NCBI RefSeq assembly: GCF_016864375.1
Contig: NZ_CP069354.1
Coordinates: 1,550,001-1,614,000 of the forward strand
DNA from: Microvirga sp. VF16
GTDB taxonomy: Bacteria; Pseudomonadota; Alphaproteobacteria; Rhizobiales; Beijerinckiaceae
Direction: 5' to 3'
Length of the DNA stretch: 64,000 bases
Shown piece after piece: positions 1 through 13,798 of the stretch (position 1 is the stretch's first letter; every line of letters starts with the position of its first letter). The position numbers and the translations under genes were made by a program. The notes under the pieces were generated by a model, which worked only from the letters and a program-made list of their open reading frames with translations, made no database searches and was not told the DNA's origin.

Positions 1-528
1 AACACCCTGGCCGAGATGCGCCGGGATCTGGCCCGGCTGCAGGTCGTGCGGGAGCAGATCCGGGAGATCGAACAGGCCCGTCTGGAGCGGCTGGAAAGGG
101 CCCCTGGAGAGCGGCATAACACCATGGTTCGGCTGCTGGCCCGGGTGATCGGGCTGGGGGTCGAAACGGCGGACTTGCTCGTCAATGAGATCCTCTCGCG
201 CAATCTGCGCGACCGCAGGGCCGTGGCGCGCTACGCGGGCCTCACCGGAGCGCCGGACGAGAGTGGAGCCAAGCGCCGGGAGAAGGGCTTGGCGAGGGTG
301 GGCAATGCTCGGGTCCGTCGCAGCATGCTCCAGCTCGCTTGGCGATTTCTGCGGTTCCAAGCCGAGAGTGATTTGGCGCGCTGGTACCGGGCCCGAACCG
401 CAGATGGCCGGGGAGCCACGCGCAAGACCCTGATTGTCGCTCTGGCGAGGAAGTTGCTCATTGCTCTGTGGCGTTTGGCAACGACCGGGGACCTGTCGCA
501 GGGGCTCATCCTTCGCCCGGCCGCGTGA
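1..528 (+). CDS. IS110-family transposase, C-terminal part (5' end outside window)
   Basis: The frame is open from base 1, so the gene begins upstream of the window. The visible part matches the C-terminal Transposase_20 half of IS110-type DEDD/serine recombinases. A helix-hairpin-helix-like stretch (residues around 44-55, VIGLGVETADLL) is followed by RYAGLTGAPDESG and the basic KRREKGLARVGNARVRRS segment that are characteristic of the family. The serine in the ESG motif is the likely nucleophile by family analogy. The N-terminal DEDD (RuvC-like) domain cannot be seen. These enzymes move a circular double-stranded intermediate without long terminal inverted repeats. About 330 non-coding bases follow before the RTX remnant. 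Whether the copy is intact cannot be judged from this window. Confidence 0.9.
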   Translation, partial: NTLAEMRRDLARLQVVREQIREIEQARLERLERAPGERHNTMVRLLARVIGLGVETADLLVNEILSRNLRDRRAVARYAGLTGAPDESGAKRREKGLARVGNARVRRSMLQLAWRFLRFQAESDLARWYRARTADGRGATRKTLIVALARKLLIALWRLATTGDLSQGLILRPAA

Positions 529-858
529 GGCAAAGACCAGAGAGGTGATCAAGCTTCGGCCGCCAACGGCCGACAATGATCCGAGGTGGCGGCAACCCGA
601 CCCAGAGCATGGCCATCCTGCCGTGATCAGAATGGGCCCGCCGCCGCGGAGCTGCGCCAGCGATGCGCATGATTGCATCATGGGCCCGGATCGCAGTGAT
701 CCGCCGAATACAAGGGTGCCGGGCGATCGCCCGTGCCAGACGGCCAGCTCCCCTCGGATTGTTGCATGTCCCGCCTCCGCTAGGTTCCACTCAACTGGAG
801 GACACGCAGACCAAAACTAAAACTGATGAATCAGCTCTTGACTTAAACAGCCCCATAC
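529..858 (+). mobile_element. Non-coding right-end region of the IS110-family element
   Basis: No convincing gene lies between the transposase stop and the RTX remnant. The stretch contains a short dyad at 556-573 (TCGGCC...GGCCGA) and other small hairpins, and ends in CAGCCCCATAC just before RTX coding sequence resumes. I infer that this is the element's right end, with the boundary near 858. A long non-coding segment downstream of the recombinase is what the IS1111-type branch carries, where it encodes the guide (seek/bridge) RNA. That role is inference here, because the left end lies outside the window and the boundary is not proven. Confidence 0.5.
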
Positions 859-1203
859 AAGCTCTGGGGCGGCGCCGGTAGCGATGTGCTCGATCCGGGA
901 GCCGGCAATGATAAGCTCTGGGGCGGCACGGGGTCCGATCGCTACGTGTTCAACTCGGACATGGGTCAGGACATCGTCTATGACTTCAAAGTCAAGCAGG
1001 GCGAGATGCTGCTGATCCGCCACGATATCAACCATTCCAGCATCGTCGATTTCAACACGCTCAAGCCGCACATGAAGCAAGTAGGCAAGAACGTCGTCAT
1101 GGATCTCGGTAAGGGCGAATGGCTCGGTGGCGATGATCAACTGACCTTGGCCAACGTCCAGATGAAGGACCTGAAGGCAGAGCACTTCTACTTCTACTGG
1201 TAA
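847..1203 (+). pseudogene. C-terminal remnant of an RTX/hemolysin-type calcium-binding protein
   Basis: The frame is open from 847 after an in-frame TAA at 844-846. It encodes two RTX-like units, LWGGAGSDVLDPGAGND and LWGGTGSDRYVFN, matching the GGxGxD nonapeptide pattern that binds calcium in type I-secreted proteins. A C-terminal segment of the type that follows such repeats then runs to a stop at 1203. There is no plausible start codon or ribosome binding site ahead of the repeats (GTG at 886 lies inside a repeat). The upstream sequence is the end of an IS110 element. I therefore read this as the tail of a larger gene cut by the insertion; the 5' part may lie beyond the left edge. A terminator hairpin follows directly. 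Confidence 0.75.
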
Positions 1204-1228
1204 GCGCTCCTCGTCCACCAAATGAAAG

Positions 1229-1256
1229 CGGCCGGAGAGGGCATCTCCGGCCGTTT
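1229..1256 (+). terminator. Intrinsic terminator after the RTX remnant
   Basis: A perfect 10-bp stem (CGGCCGGAGA / TCTCCGGCCG) with a 5-base loop is followed by TTT. It sits 26 bases after the RTX stop codon, which suggests that the truncated gene keeps its original 3' end. Confidence 0.7.
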
Positions 1257-1359
1257 GCATTTCCATCAGGCACGCCCGTCGTCTGGAACAAGCCGTCTCC
1301 CGCCATCGTTCTCCGGCGGAGCCGGGCAATTGTGCCTGGCTCAATGAGAGATGAAAGCC

Positions 1360-2703
1360 ATGGCACGCTTGTCCTGGAAGCAGAGCGAGAACGACGCCTC
1401 CATCAGGGAAGCAATCGATCTGGTGCGCGAGCATGGGGAATCCCTGCCGTCAATTGCCGATGAAGAAGCCTTCGGCGCCATGTTCGATCGCTTTGCCGAT
1501 GCCAAGGTCGTGCTCCTCGGTGAAGCCACCCATGGCACATCGGAATTCTACCGGGCGCGAGCCGCCATCACGAAGCGCCTGATAAAGCACCACGGTTTTT
1601 CCATCGTTGCCGTCGAAGCCGACTGGCCGGATGCGGCGTGCATCGATGCTTATGTCCGCCATCGCCATGTTCCCGATGGCGACGATGCCGCCTTCCAGCG
1701 TTTCCCCACCTGGATGTGGCGCAATGAGGAGGTCGCCGATTTCGTCAACTGGATGCGCGCGTACAACAAGGAGCGAGGGGAGGACGAACGCGCCGAGTTC
1801 CGTGGCCTCGACGTTTACAGTCTGAACGCTTCCATCCGCTCCGTGCTGGACTATCTCGACAAGGTCGATCCGGAGGAGGCCAGGGAGGCGAGGGGGCGTT
1901 ACGGTTGCCTTAGCCCCTGGCAGTCGGATCCTGCGCAATACGGCCGGGCCGTCCTGACCGGACAGAAGAAGCCTTGCGACGAAGCGCTACTGCGCCAGCT
2001 CCAGGATATTCTCGACAAGCGTCTGGAGTACCTTCAGGCTGATGGCGGCGAGGAATTCTTCGACGCGGTGCAGAACGCCAAGATCGTTCATGCGGCCGAG
2101 CACTATTATCGGATCATGTATGAGGGCGCGACGGAATCCTGGAACCTGCGCGACAGGCACATGTTCGAGACCCTGCAAAGCCTCCTCGCGCGACGCGACA
2201 ACGCCAAGGCGGTCATCTGGGCCCACAATTCTCACATTGGCAATGCCGCCGCCACGGCCATGGGATGGCAGGGCGAGTTCAACATCGGCGAGCTTAGCCG
2301 CAAGGCATACCGCAATGAGGCCGTACTGATCGGCTTCGGAACCGATCGCGGCACGGTGGCGGCAGCGGACAACTGGGACGAACCGATGCAGGTCAAGGAT
2401 GTGCGACCCGTCCGGCCGGACAGCCACGAGCGCATTTTCCGGGATACGGACCTCGGCTGCTTCCTGATCGACTGGCGCGAGACCGGTCAGACAGACCTGA
2501 CGGAGATTCTCTCCCGGCCACGCCTGGAGCGGGCCATCGGGGTGATCTACCGGCCGGAAACGGAACTCTACAGCCATTACTTCGAGGCCATTCTGGCAGA
2601 GCAGTTCGACGCCTTCGTCTGGTTCGAGGAAACCAGGGCGGTAACCCCGCTCACCCATGCCCATGGCAAGGGTATGCCGGAGACCTATCCGTTCGGGCTT
2701 TAA
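1360..2703 (+). CDS. Erythromycin-esterase family protein
   Basis: The protein is about 447 residues and belongs to the erythromycin esterase (Ere, PF05139) family, whose studied resistance members hydrolyse the macrolactone ring. Family hallmarks are visible: the LLGEATHGTSEFY motif near the N terminus with the conserved His and Glu, VAVEADWPD, and AVIWAHNSHIGN in the C-terminal half with two His residues. There is no signal peptide, so it is probably cytoplasmic. I prefer ATG 1360 over ATG 1351: GAGAG at 1346-1350 lies 9 bases from 1360 but directly abuts 1351. Many chromosomal members are not shown to act on macrolides, so resistance should not be assumed. It is a single gene with no clear partner. 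Confidence 0.88.
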   Translation: MARLSWKQSENDASIREAIDLVREHGESLPSIADEEAFGAMFDRFADAKVVLLGEATHGTSEFYRARAAITKRLIKHHGFSIVAVEADWPDAACIDAYVRHRHVPDGDDAAFQRFPTWMWRNEEVADFVNWMRAYNKERGEDERAEFRGLDVYSLNASIRSVLDYLDKVDPEEAREARGRYGCLSPWQSDPAQYGRAVLTGQKKPCDEALLRQLQDILDKRLEYLQADGGEEFFDAVQNAKIVHAAEHYYRIMYEGATESWNLRDRHMFETLQSLLARRDNAKAVIWAHNSHIGNAAATAMGWQGEFNIGELSRKAYRNEAVLIGFGTDRGTVAAADNWDEPMQVKDVRPVRPDSHERIFRDTDLGCFLIDWRETGQTDLTEILSRPRLERAIGVIYRPETELYSHYFEAILAEQFDAFVWFEETRAVTPLTHAHGKGMPETYPFGL

Positions 2704-2710
2704 GGGCAGC

Positions 2711-2810
2711 CGTCATCCCGGGTTCCGCTTCGCGGCCCCGGGATCGCAGGCCGAAAATGGCGCTTGGTCCTGCCGACGATCCCGGATCGGCTCTGCCGTC
2801 CGGGATGACG
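2711..2810. repeat. Dispersed palindromic repeat, family A (copy 1)
   Basis: An inverted pair, CGTCATCCCGG... and ...CCGGGATGACG, with internal CCGGGATCG/CGATCCCGG arms, lies between the esterase gene and ettA. The same units recur near 6.3, 12.3-12.5, 47.9-48.1 and 48.5-48.9 kb. The hairpin may also stop transcription from the upstream gene. Confidence 0.75.
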
Positions 2811-2912
2811 GCGAAAGGATGGGCGACATCCATCCGCCTTGCCCATACAGGCTCCCCCTGCTAACTGACGCGCAACTCCATTCAACTCCATCACATCAGC
2901 AGGGCTTTTCCC

Positions 2913-4565
<1,653 letters not shown>

Positions 4566-4589
4566 TCCTTCTCACAGGACAGATTTGGG

Positions 4590-4630
4590 AAAGGCGGATG
4601 CGGCTCTTGAGGCCCTCCGCCTTTTTCTTT
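4590..4630 (+). terminator. Intrinsic terminator of ettA
   Basis: An AAAGGCGGA / TCCGCCTTT stem closes a loop containing a smaller hairpin and is followed by a T-rich run (TTTTTCTTT). It begins 25 bases after the ettA stop codon. Confidence 0.8.
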
Positions 4631-4727
4631 GCCCAGGCCCGCCGACGCGAATTGAATCAACCCAGTTGGGTTCTTCAACGAAACAGTGTATGACCTTTGA
4701 GGCACGAGACATAAGAAGAGAGTCCAC

Positions 4728-6206
4728 GTGCCAGTCGATCACATCTCCACCTTCCAATCCGTTGCCACCCCTGAAGAAGCCGTCGAGCGGCTGATCGAGC
4801 TCCATGACAGCGCCATCGAGGCGCAGCGCCAGGCTCTGGAGCATTTTTTTGCCACTGGCACGCCGCCCACGCCCTTTGAGCGATCCCGCTTCCGCTATCC
4901 GGAGCTGCGTCTTGATTACCGGTCGGCTTCCCTGCCGCCCGTCAAGCAGCGCGCCTATGCCAAGTTCCAGGGGCCCGGCGTCTATGCGACGACCATCACG
5001 CAGCCGGCCTTTTTCCGAAGCTATCTGCTGGAGCAGCTGAACTATCTCGTCCGCGATTACGGGGCCACTATGGAGGTGGGCGTCAGCGACCAGGAGATTC
5101 CTTACCCTTACGTCTTCGAGCGCGGCGACGAGCTGGGTCGGGGCGCGCATTCCGCCTCCGAACTCGCCCAGCATTTCCCAACCCCGCTTCTTGCCAAGGT
5201 CGGCGACGAGATTGCCGACGGGACCTGGATCTTCCATGAGGACGAGCCTCGACCGCTGGCCCTGTTCGACGCGGCCCGGGTGGATTATTCGCTGCGTCGC
5301 CTCGTGCACTATACCGGCAGCGACTGGCGCTGCGCCCAGCCCTGGATCCTGCTCACCAACTATCACCGCTATGTGGACCAGTTCATCCGCTGGGCCGTGA
5401 AGGAGCTGGCGAACGAGGAGGGGCCCTTTACCCGGCTCGTCCTGCCGGGCGGCATCACCATCGAGCGGGGGCTTGATGAGGCCGTGGTCGAGGAGCTGAT
5501 CGGCTCATCGCCCTGGCACCGTTTCCAGATGCCGGCCTATCACCTCATGCGCAAGGACGGGCATGGGGTGACCTTGGTCAATATCGGCGTCGGCCCATCG
5601 AATGCGAAGAACATCACCGATCACTTGGCAGTGCTGCGGCCCCATTGCTGGCTCATGGTCGGCCATTGCGGGGGCTTGCGCCAATCCCAGTCCATCGGCG
5701 ATTACGTGCTGGCCCACGGCTATCTCCGGCGCGATCACATTCTGGATAGCGCCGTCCCGCCGGAAATCCCGATCCCGGCCCTCGCCGAGATCCAGGTCGC
5801 CCTGCAGGACGCAGCTGTTCAGGTCACCGGCGAGCGCGGCGAGGAGCTGAAGCGGCGCCTGCGCACCGGCACGGTCGTGACCTATGACGACCGGAACTGG
5901 GAACTGCGCTGGAGCCAGGAGCGGCGCCAGATCAACCTGTCCCGCGCCATCGCGGTGGACATGGAAAGCGGCACCATCGCGGCTCAGGGCTATCGCCTCC
6001 GCGTCCCTTACGGCACGCTGCTCTGCGTCTCGGACAAGCCCCTGCACGGCGAGATCAAGCTGCCGGGCGCGGCCAACGCCTTCTACGAGCGTGCCGTGAG
6101 CGAGCACCTCATGATCGGCTTGGCGGCGCTCGACATCCTGAAAGGCCAGCGGTCCTCGCTGCATTCCCGCAAGCTGCGCAGCTTCGACGAACCGCCGTTC
6201 CGCTAA
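4728..6206 (+). CDS. amn: AMP nucleosidase
   Basis: This 492-residue protein is close in length to E. coli Amn (484). It has an N-terminal AMP nucleosidase domain (about residues 10-170) and a C-terminal nucleoside-phosphorylase-like fold with GVGPSNAKNITDHLAVLRP, VGHCGGLR and VDMESGTIAAQGYR. The last carries the conserved acidic residues of the phosphorylase superfamily. The enzyme cleaves the N-glycosidic bond of AMP to give adenine and ribose 5-phosphate and adjusts the adenylate pool. The start is GTG at 4728, preceded by AAGAAGAGAG. It is flanked by a terminator upstream and a hairpin at 6235-6260 downstream, so it is probably a single-gene unit. Confidence 0.93.
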   Translation: MPVDHISTFQSVATPEEAVERLIELHDSAIEAQRQALEHFFATGTPPTPFERSRFRYPELRLDYRSASLPPVKQRAYAKFQGPGVYATTITQPAFFRSYLLEQLNYLVRDYGATMEVGVSDQEIPYPYVFERGDELGRGAHSASELAQHFPTPLLAKVGDEIADGTWIFHEDEPRPLALFDAARVDYSLRRLVHYTGSDWRCAQPWILLTNYHRYVDQFIRWAVKELANEEGPFTRLVLPGGITIERGLDEAVVEELIGSSPWHRFQMPAYHLMRKDGHGVTLVNIGVGPSNAKNITDHLAVLRPHCWLMVGHCGGLRQSQSIGDYVLAHGYLRRDHILDSAVPPEIPIPALAEIQVALQDAAVQVTGERGEELKRRLRTGTVVTYDDRNWELRWSQERRQINLSRAIAVDMESGTIAAQGYRLRVPYGTLLCVSDKPLHGEIKLPGAANAFYERAVSEHLMIGLAALDILKGQRSSLHSRKLRSFDEPPFR

Positions 6207-6507
6207 GCCGCCGATTCATCGGCATCCGCCTCGTCATCACCGGCCTTGTGCCGGTGATCTCGCTTGAATGAGGCGCAGCGCTTTCCCCCTCATGGCCGGA
6301 ATAGACCCGGCCATGACGTCACGATTGTCATCCCCGGTGAGCGCAGCGAGGGAAGGGATTCACTCCCACGCGCTGTTGCTATGGTTTCTTTTCCCCTCCG
6401 CTGACGCTCCGGCCGGGAATGGCAACGATGGTCGCCCCGAAGCCAAGCCTCCGCTTGCCCTCTCTTCAAAATAGATATAAATATATCTTTATATGTAAGA
6501 GCGAGAT
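6207..6507. repeat. Intergenic region with family A repeats (copy 2) and a hairpin
   Basis: No gene is seen. Just after amn there is a dyad at about 6235-6260 (ATCACCGG...CCGGTGAT), possibly its terminator although the T-run is poor. From 6291 to about 6425 there are units of the dispersed family A repeat: ATGGCCGGA/CCGGCCAT, GTCATCCCCGG, and an inverted GCCGGGAATG partner. The last 35 bases are strikingly AT-rich and hold the operator described separately. Confidence 0.65.
6475..6494. promoter_or_regulatory. AT-rich dyad operator upstream of the ArsR-methyltransferase/metF genes
   Basis: ATATAAA at 6475-6481 and TTTATAT at 6488-6494 form a perfect 7-bp inverted repeat with a 6-base spacer. 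The dyad ends 13 bases before the TTG start of a winged-helix regulator gene. A dimeric ArsR-type protein would bind such a 20-bp dyad, and the position would block transcription, so autoregulation is likely. A weak TTGCCC (6455-6460) could act as a -35. Operator function is inferred. Confidence 0.6.
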
Positions 6508-7527
6508 TTGGCTGTGCCTGACACCCCGTCTCCATCGCTGGATCTGACCCTGGACGTCCTGCGGGCCGCCGCCGAGGAAACGCGCCTGCGGATCCTTGCT
6601 TTGCTGACGGAAGGGGAGCTCTCCGTTTCCGACCTCACGGACATCCTCGGGCAGTCCCAGCCGCGCATTTCCCGCCACCTGAAGCTTCTCGTCGAGGCTG
6701 GCCTCGTGGAACGGCACCGGGAAGGGGCTTGGGCCTTCTTCCGGCTTACCGACCGGGGCGTGGCCCTACGCATCATCCGACCGACCCTGGAGAGCCTCGA
6801 CCGGTCCGATCCGCAATTGCTGGAGGACCGCACCCGGCTTGAGGCCGTGCGGGCCCAGCGCTCCCAAGCCGCTCAGGCCTTCTTCTCCCGTCTGGCGCCG
6901 GATTGGGACCGCATTCGCTCCCTCCATGCTCCCGAGGCGGTCGTCGAGGCGGCGGTTCTCGATGCTCTGGGACCGGCCAGGATCCGTAACCTCGTCGACC
7001 TCGGCACCGGCACCGGCCGCATGGTGCAATTGCTGGCACCGCGTGCCAGTCGGACGGTCGGACTCGATGCCAGTCACGCCATGTTGTCAGTGGCACGTGC
7101 CAATCTCGAGAAGGCGGGTCTGAGGGGCATCGAATTGCGGCAGGGGGACATCTATGCGCCCCCGTTCCCGCGCAACACCTTCGACCTCGTCGTCATCCAT
7201 CAGGTGCTGCATTACCTCGACGACCCGGCCCGGGCGATCCGGGAGGCCGCGCGCCTCGTCGCGCCGGGTGGACGGATTCTCGTGGTGGATTTCGCGCCTC
7301 ACAATCTCGAGTTCCTGCGTGAAGCGCAGGCCCATCGCCGCCTCGGCTTTGCGCCTGCCCAGGTTGCCGGCTGGCTCGACGAGGCGGGGCTCGATTGCAC
7401 GCTTAACCGGGAGATCGCTCCGCCACGGACAGGCGACGAGCAATTGACGGTATCCCTTTGGCTTGGCCAGGATCGCCGTGTAGTGACGGATTGGCCCTTG
7501 AGTGAACCCGACAGAGAGGTCGCCTGA
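6508..7527 (+). CDS. ArsR-family regulator fused to a SAM-dependent methyltransferase domain
   Basis: The protein is 339 residues. Residues 10-95 form an ArsR-type winged helix (AAEETRLRILALL, LSVSDLTDILGQSQPRISRHLKLL, VERHREGAWAFFRL) without the metal-binding ELCVCDL cysteines. Residues 125-300 form a class I methyltransferase fold (LVDLGTGTGRMVQLLAPR, RQGDIYAPPF, VIHQVLHYLDDP, LVAPGGRILVVDF). Because it overlaps metF, I infer that the second domain senses SAM or SAH rather than methylating a substrate. ArsR-family SahR and SamR control methionine-cycle genes in other proteobacteria, which makes this role plausible. The start is TTG 6508 or GTG 6514. Its stop codon overlaps the metF start (TGATG). 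Confidence 0.88.
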   Translation: MAVPDTPSPSLDLTLDVLRAAAEETRLRILALLTEGELSVSDLTDILGQSQPRISRHLKLLVEAGLVERHREGAWAFFRLTDRGVALRIIRPTLESLDRSDPQLLEDRTRLEAVRAQRSQAAQAFFSRLAPDWDRIRSLHAPEAVVEAAVLDALGPARIRNLVDLGTGTGRMVQLLAPRASRTVGLDASHAMLSVARANLEKAGLRGIELRQGDIYAPPFPRNTFDLVVIHQVLHYLDDPARAIREAARLVAPGGRILVVDFAPHNLEFLREAQAHRRLGFAPAQVAGWLDEAGLDCTLNREIAPPRTGDEQLTVSLWLGQDRRVVTDWPLSEPDREVA

Positions 7528-8429
7528 TGTCACCGCTCCTTCGCCCCAGCCGGCAGATCTCCTGTCCGATCAAGGTGTCCTTCGAATTCTTCCCGCCGAA
7601 GACGCCCGAGATGGAGACGACGCTCTGGTCTTCCATTCAGCGTCTGGCTCCGCTCAATCCGCAATTCGTTTCCGTCACCTATGGCGCTGGCGGGTCTACC
7701 CGCGAGCGCACGCACGCCACGGTCTCGCGTCTCGTGCAGGAAACCCATCTCAAGCCTGCCGCACATCTGACCTGCGTTGCCGCAACGAAGGAGGAGGTGA
7801 ACGAGGTTGTTCAGTCCTACTGGGATGCGGGCGTGCGTCATATCGTGGCTTTGCGCGGAGATCCGGTGTCGGGTCTCGGCACGGCCTACACTCCACATCT
7901 CGGTGGATATCAGCAGACCTGCGATCTCGTCGCCGGCATCAAGGCCATCGGCGATTTCGAAGTCTCCGTCTCCGGCTATCCGGAGAAGCATCCCGAAGCC
8001 GCGTCGCTCGACGCCGATATCGACGTGCTGAAGGCGAAGGTCGATTGCGGCGCAGACCGGGCCATCACCCAGTTCTTCTTCGACAACGACCATTACTTCC
8101 GCTATCTCGACCGCGTCCGTGCGCGCGGCATCGACATTCCCGTCGTGCCCGGCATCGTGCCGGTGCAGAACTTCAAGCAGACGGCGAACTTCGCATCGAA
8201 GACCGGCGCGAGCGTGCCCGATTGGCTCGCGGCCCGCTTCGAGGGACTGGACAACGATGTCGAGACCCGCAAGCTCGTCGCTGCCGCCGTTGCAGCCGAG
8301 CAGGTGATCGATCTCGTCGATCGTGGCGTGAACGAGTTCCACTTCTACACCATGAACCGCGCCGATCTGGTCTATGCGATCTGTCATCTGCTCGGATTGC
8401 GCGACCAGAGCGTGAAGGTCGCAGCTTAA
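7527..8429 (+). CDS. metF: 5,10-methylenetetrahydrofolate reductase
   Basis: This 300-residue protein matches the MetF length and fold (TIM barrel, FAD-dependent). It reduces methylene-THF to methyl-THF, the methyl donor for MetH encoded next. [12 protein letters not shown] near residue 16 carries the catalytic Glu. ALRGDP near residue 110, [14 protein letters not shown] and [12 protein letters not shown] are family motifs. ATG 7527 overlaps the TGA of the regulator gene by one base, which indicates translational coupling. Control by the upstream ArsR-type protein at 6475-6494 is the likely scheme. Confidence 0.95.
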   Translation: MSPLLRPSRQISCPIKVSFEFFPPKTPEMETTLWSSIQRLAPLNPQFVSVTYGAGGSTRERTHATVSRLVQETHLKPAAHLTCVAATKEEVNEVVQSYWDAGVRHIVALRGDPVSGLGTAYTPHLGGYQQTCDLVAGIKAIGDFEVSVSGYPEKHPEAASLDADIDVLKAKVDCGADRAITQFFFDNDHYFRYLDRVRARGIDIPVVPGIVPVQNFKQTANFASKTGASVPDWLAARFEGLDNDVETRKLVAAAVAAEQVIDLVDRGVNEFHFYTMNRADLVYAICHLLGLRDQSVKVAA

Positions 8430-8438
8430 GTTTTCAGG

Positions 8439-8464
8439 TGCCCGGTTTTCCCGGGCATTCTTTG
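8439..8464 (+). terminator. Hairpin between metF and metH (terminator or attenuator)
   Basis: TGCCCGG / CCGGGCA with a TTTTC loop is followed by TTCTTTG, beginning 10 bases after the metF stop. It resembles a weak intrinsic terminator, so metH may be transcribed only by read-through or from its own promoter. Confidence 0.55.
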
Positions 8465-8532
8465 TGTGTGTCCTACAGAAATTGCGCCGACGGTCGAAGC
8501 AACTCGGCTGCGGTGAAACGAGAACAGATCGA

Positions 8533-12291
<3,759 letters not shown>

Positions 12292-12307
12292 CTTTGCGTT
12301 TCTCACT

Positions 12308-12553
12308 GTCATCCCGGGGCCGCGAAGCGGAACCCGGGATCGCTTGCAGGATCTGGTGCTGGAACCTCAACACTGTCATTCCCGCGAAGGCGGGGATCCA
12401 TAACCGCTGACGTCGAAGAAAGAGGCGTGACGCGGTTCGTCCCTTCCTGAGACGTTGTGGTTATGGATTCCGGGCTCCGCTGCGCGGCCCCGGAATGACA
12501 GTGCTTTACTCGCCTCACGATCCCGGATCTTCGCTTCGCTCGTCCGGGATGAC
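12308..12553. repeat. Dispersed palindromic repeats, family A (cluster 3)
   Basis: The gap between the convergent metH and macB genes is almost filled by family A units. These are GTCATCCCGGGG...AACCCGGGATCG, CTGTCATTCCCGCG...GCGGGGATCCAT, ATGGATTCCGGG...CCGGAATGACAG and GATCCCGGATC...GTCCGGGATGAC. Alternating orientation gives several strong hairpins, which may act as a bidirectional terminator. Confidence 0.75.
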
Positions 12554-12565
12554 ACGCGTAAGATG

Positions 12566-13798
12566 TCACTCCCGCCGCAGCGCCTCGATGGGATCGAGCT
12601 TCGCCGCGCGTTGCGCCGGATAGAACCCGAAGAAGATGCCCACCAGCGCCGAGAAGCCCACTGCAAGGATGATGGCGTTGGTTGACACGAGCGAAGGCCA
12701 GCCGGCGAGTTGCGCGACCAGATAGGCAGCGCCTGCGCCGAGACCGATGCCGAGGGCTCCGCCGATGGTGGAGAGCGTCGTCGCCTCGATCAGGAACTGG
12801 CTCAGGATGTCGCGCGGGCGCGCGCCGACCGCGAGGCGCAGGCCGATCTCCCGGGTGCGCTCGGTGACCGAGACCAGCATGATGTTCATGATGCCGATGC
12901 CGCCGACGAGCAGCGACACGGCGGCCACAGCCGCGAGCAGCATGGACAGGGTGTTGGCGGAGGCGGAGGCGGTGTTGGCGATCTCGGTCAGGTTGCGGAT
13001 CGAGAAATCGTCCTCCTGATCGCCGTTGATGCGGTGCCGCTGGCGCAAGAGCTCCGTCATGCTCTCGATACCTGGTTCGATGTCGCTCTCATTGGCGAAC
13101 TTGACGAAGATCGACCCGACGGAGCCGTCCTTGGCGTAATTGCGGCCGATCACGCGACGGCGGCCTGCATCGAGCGGCACGAAAACCACGTCGTCCTGGT
13201 CCTGGCCGAAGGCCGATTGGCCCTTCGGCGCCATGATGCCGATAACCCGGAAGGGCACGTTGCGCACGCGCACGATCCGATCGATGGGATCGTCCTCGCC
13301 GAAGAGATTTTTGGCCACCGTCTGGCCGAGCAGGATGACGATGTCGCCGCGACGAACCTCTTCCGGATCGAAGGTGCGGCCGGTGGCGACATCCCATTCG
13401 CGGGCGGAGAACCAGTCGAGATCGATGCCGTAGATGCGCGTGCCCCAGTTGCTGCCGCCGGCCACAACCTGCGCACCGCCCTGCACGAAGGGCGCTGCTG
13501 CCACCACGCCGTCGACTTCGCGCCGTATCGCGTGCGCGTCGTCGTCGGTCAGCGATGAGGCCGCGCCCGCGCCGAGCCTTGCACCGCCCTGCGTCACGTT
13601 TCCCGGCGTGACGATGGCGAGGTTGGCGCCGAGCGAGCGGATCTGCTGGTCGACGAGATTGCGTGCGCCCGAACCGATCGCCACCATGGCGATGACGGCC
13701 GCGACACCGATGACGATGCCGAGCATGGTGAGCAGGCTGCGCAGGGCATTCGCCGTAATGGCCGAGAGCGCGGAGCGGATGGCTTCGATCAGTCTCAT
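12566..13798 (-). CDS. MacB-like ABC transporter permease (FtsX family)
   Basis: This 410-residue protein has the MacB-type permease layout. There is one N-terminal membrane segment (about residues 20-45, [21 protein letters not shown]), a large periplasmic MacB_PCD domain (about 50-260), then three C-terminal segments of the FtsX domain (for example [15 protein letters not shown], and the [19 protein letters not shown] region). [20 protein letters not shown] is the family coupling motif. It is the last gene of a three-gene operon. Its ATG overlaps the stop of the ATPase gene (ATGA). It probably forms a MacAB-type efflux or mechanotransmission pump with the two upstream products. The substrate is unknown. 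Confidence 0.92.
   Translation of the reverse strand: MRLIEAIRSALSAITANALRSLLTMLGIVIGVAAVIAMVAIGSGARNLVDQQIRSLGANLAIVTPGNVTQGGARLGAGAASSLTDDDAHAIRREVDGVVAAAPFVQGGAQVVAGGSNWGTRIYGIDLDWFSAREWDVATGRTFDPEEVRRGDIVILLGQTVAKNLFGEDDPIDRIVRVRNVPFRVIGIMAPKGQSAFGQDQDDVVFVPLDAGRRRVIGRNYAKDGSVGSIFVKFANESDIEPGIESMTELLRQRHRINGDQEDDFSIRNLTEIANTASASANTLSMLLAAVAAVSLLVGGIGIMNIMLVSVTERTREIGLRLAVGARPRDILSQFLIEATTLSTIGGALGIGLGAGAAYLVAQLAGWPSLVSTNAIILAVGFSALVGIFFGFYPAQRAAKLDPIEALRRE

Noticed and set aside
859..927. Repeated AAGCTCTGGGGCGGC as an IS target-site duplication
   Set aside because: Both copies are in the same reading frame 54 bases apart and encode equivalent RTX repeat residues, so they are the native protein repeat.
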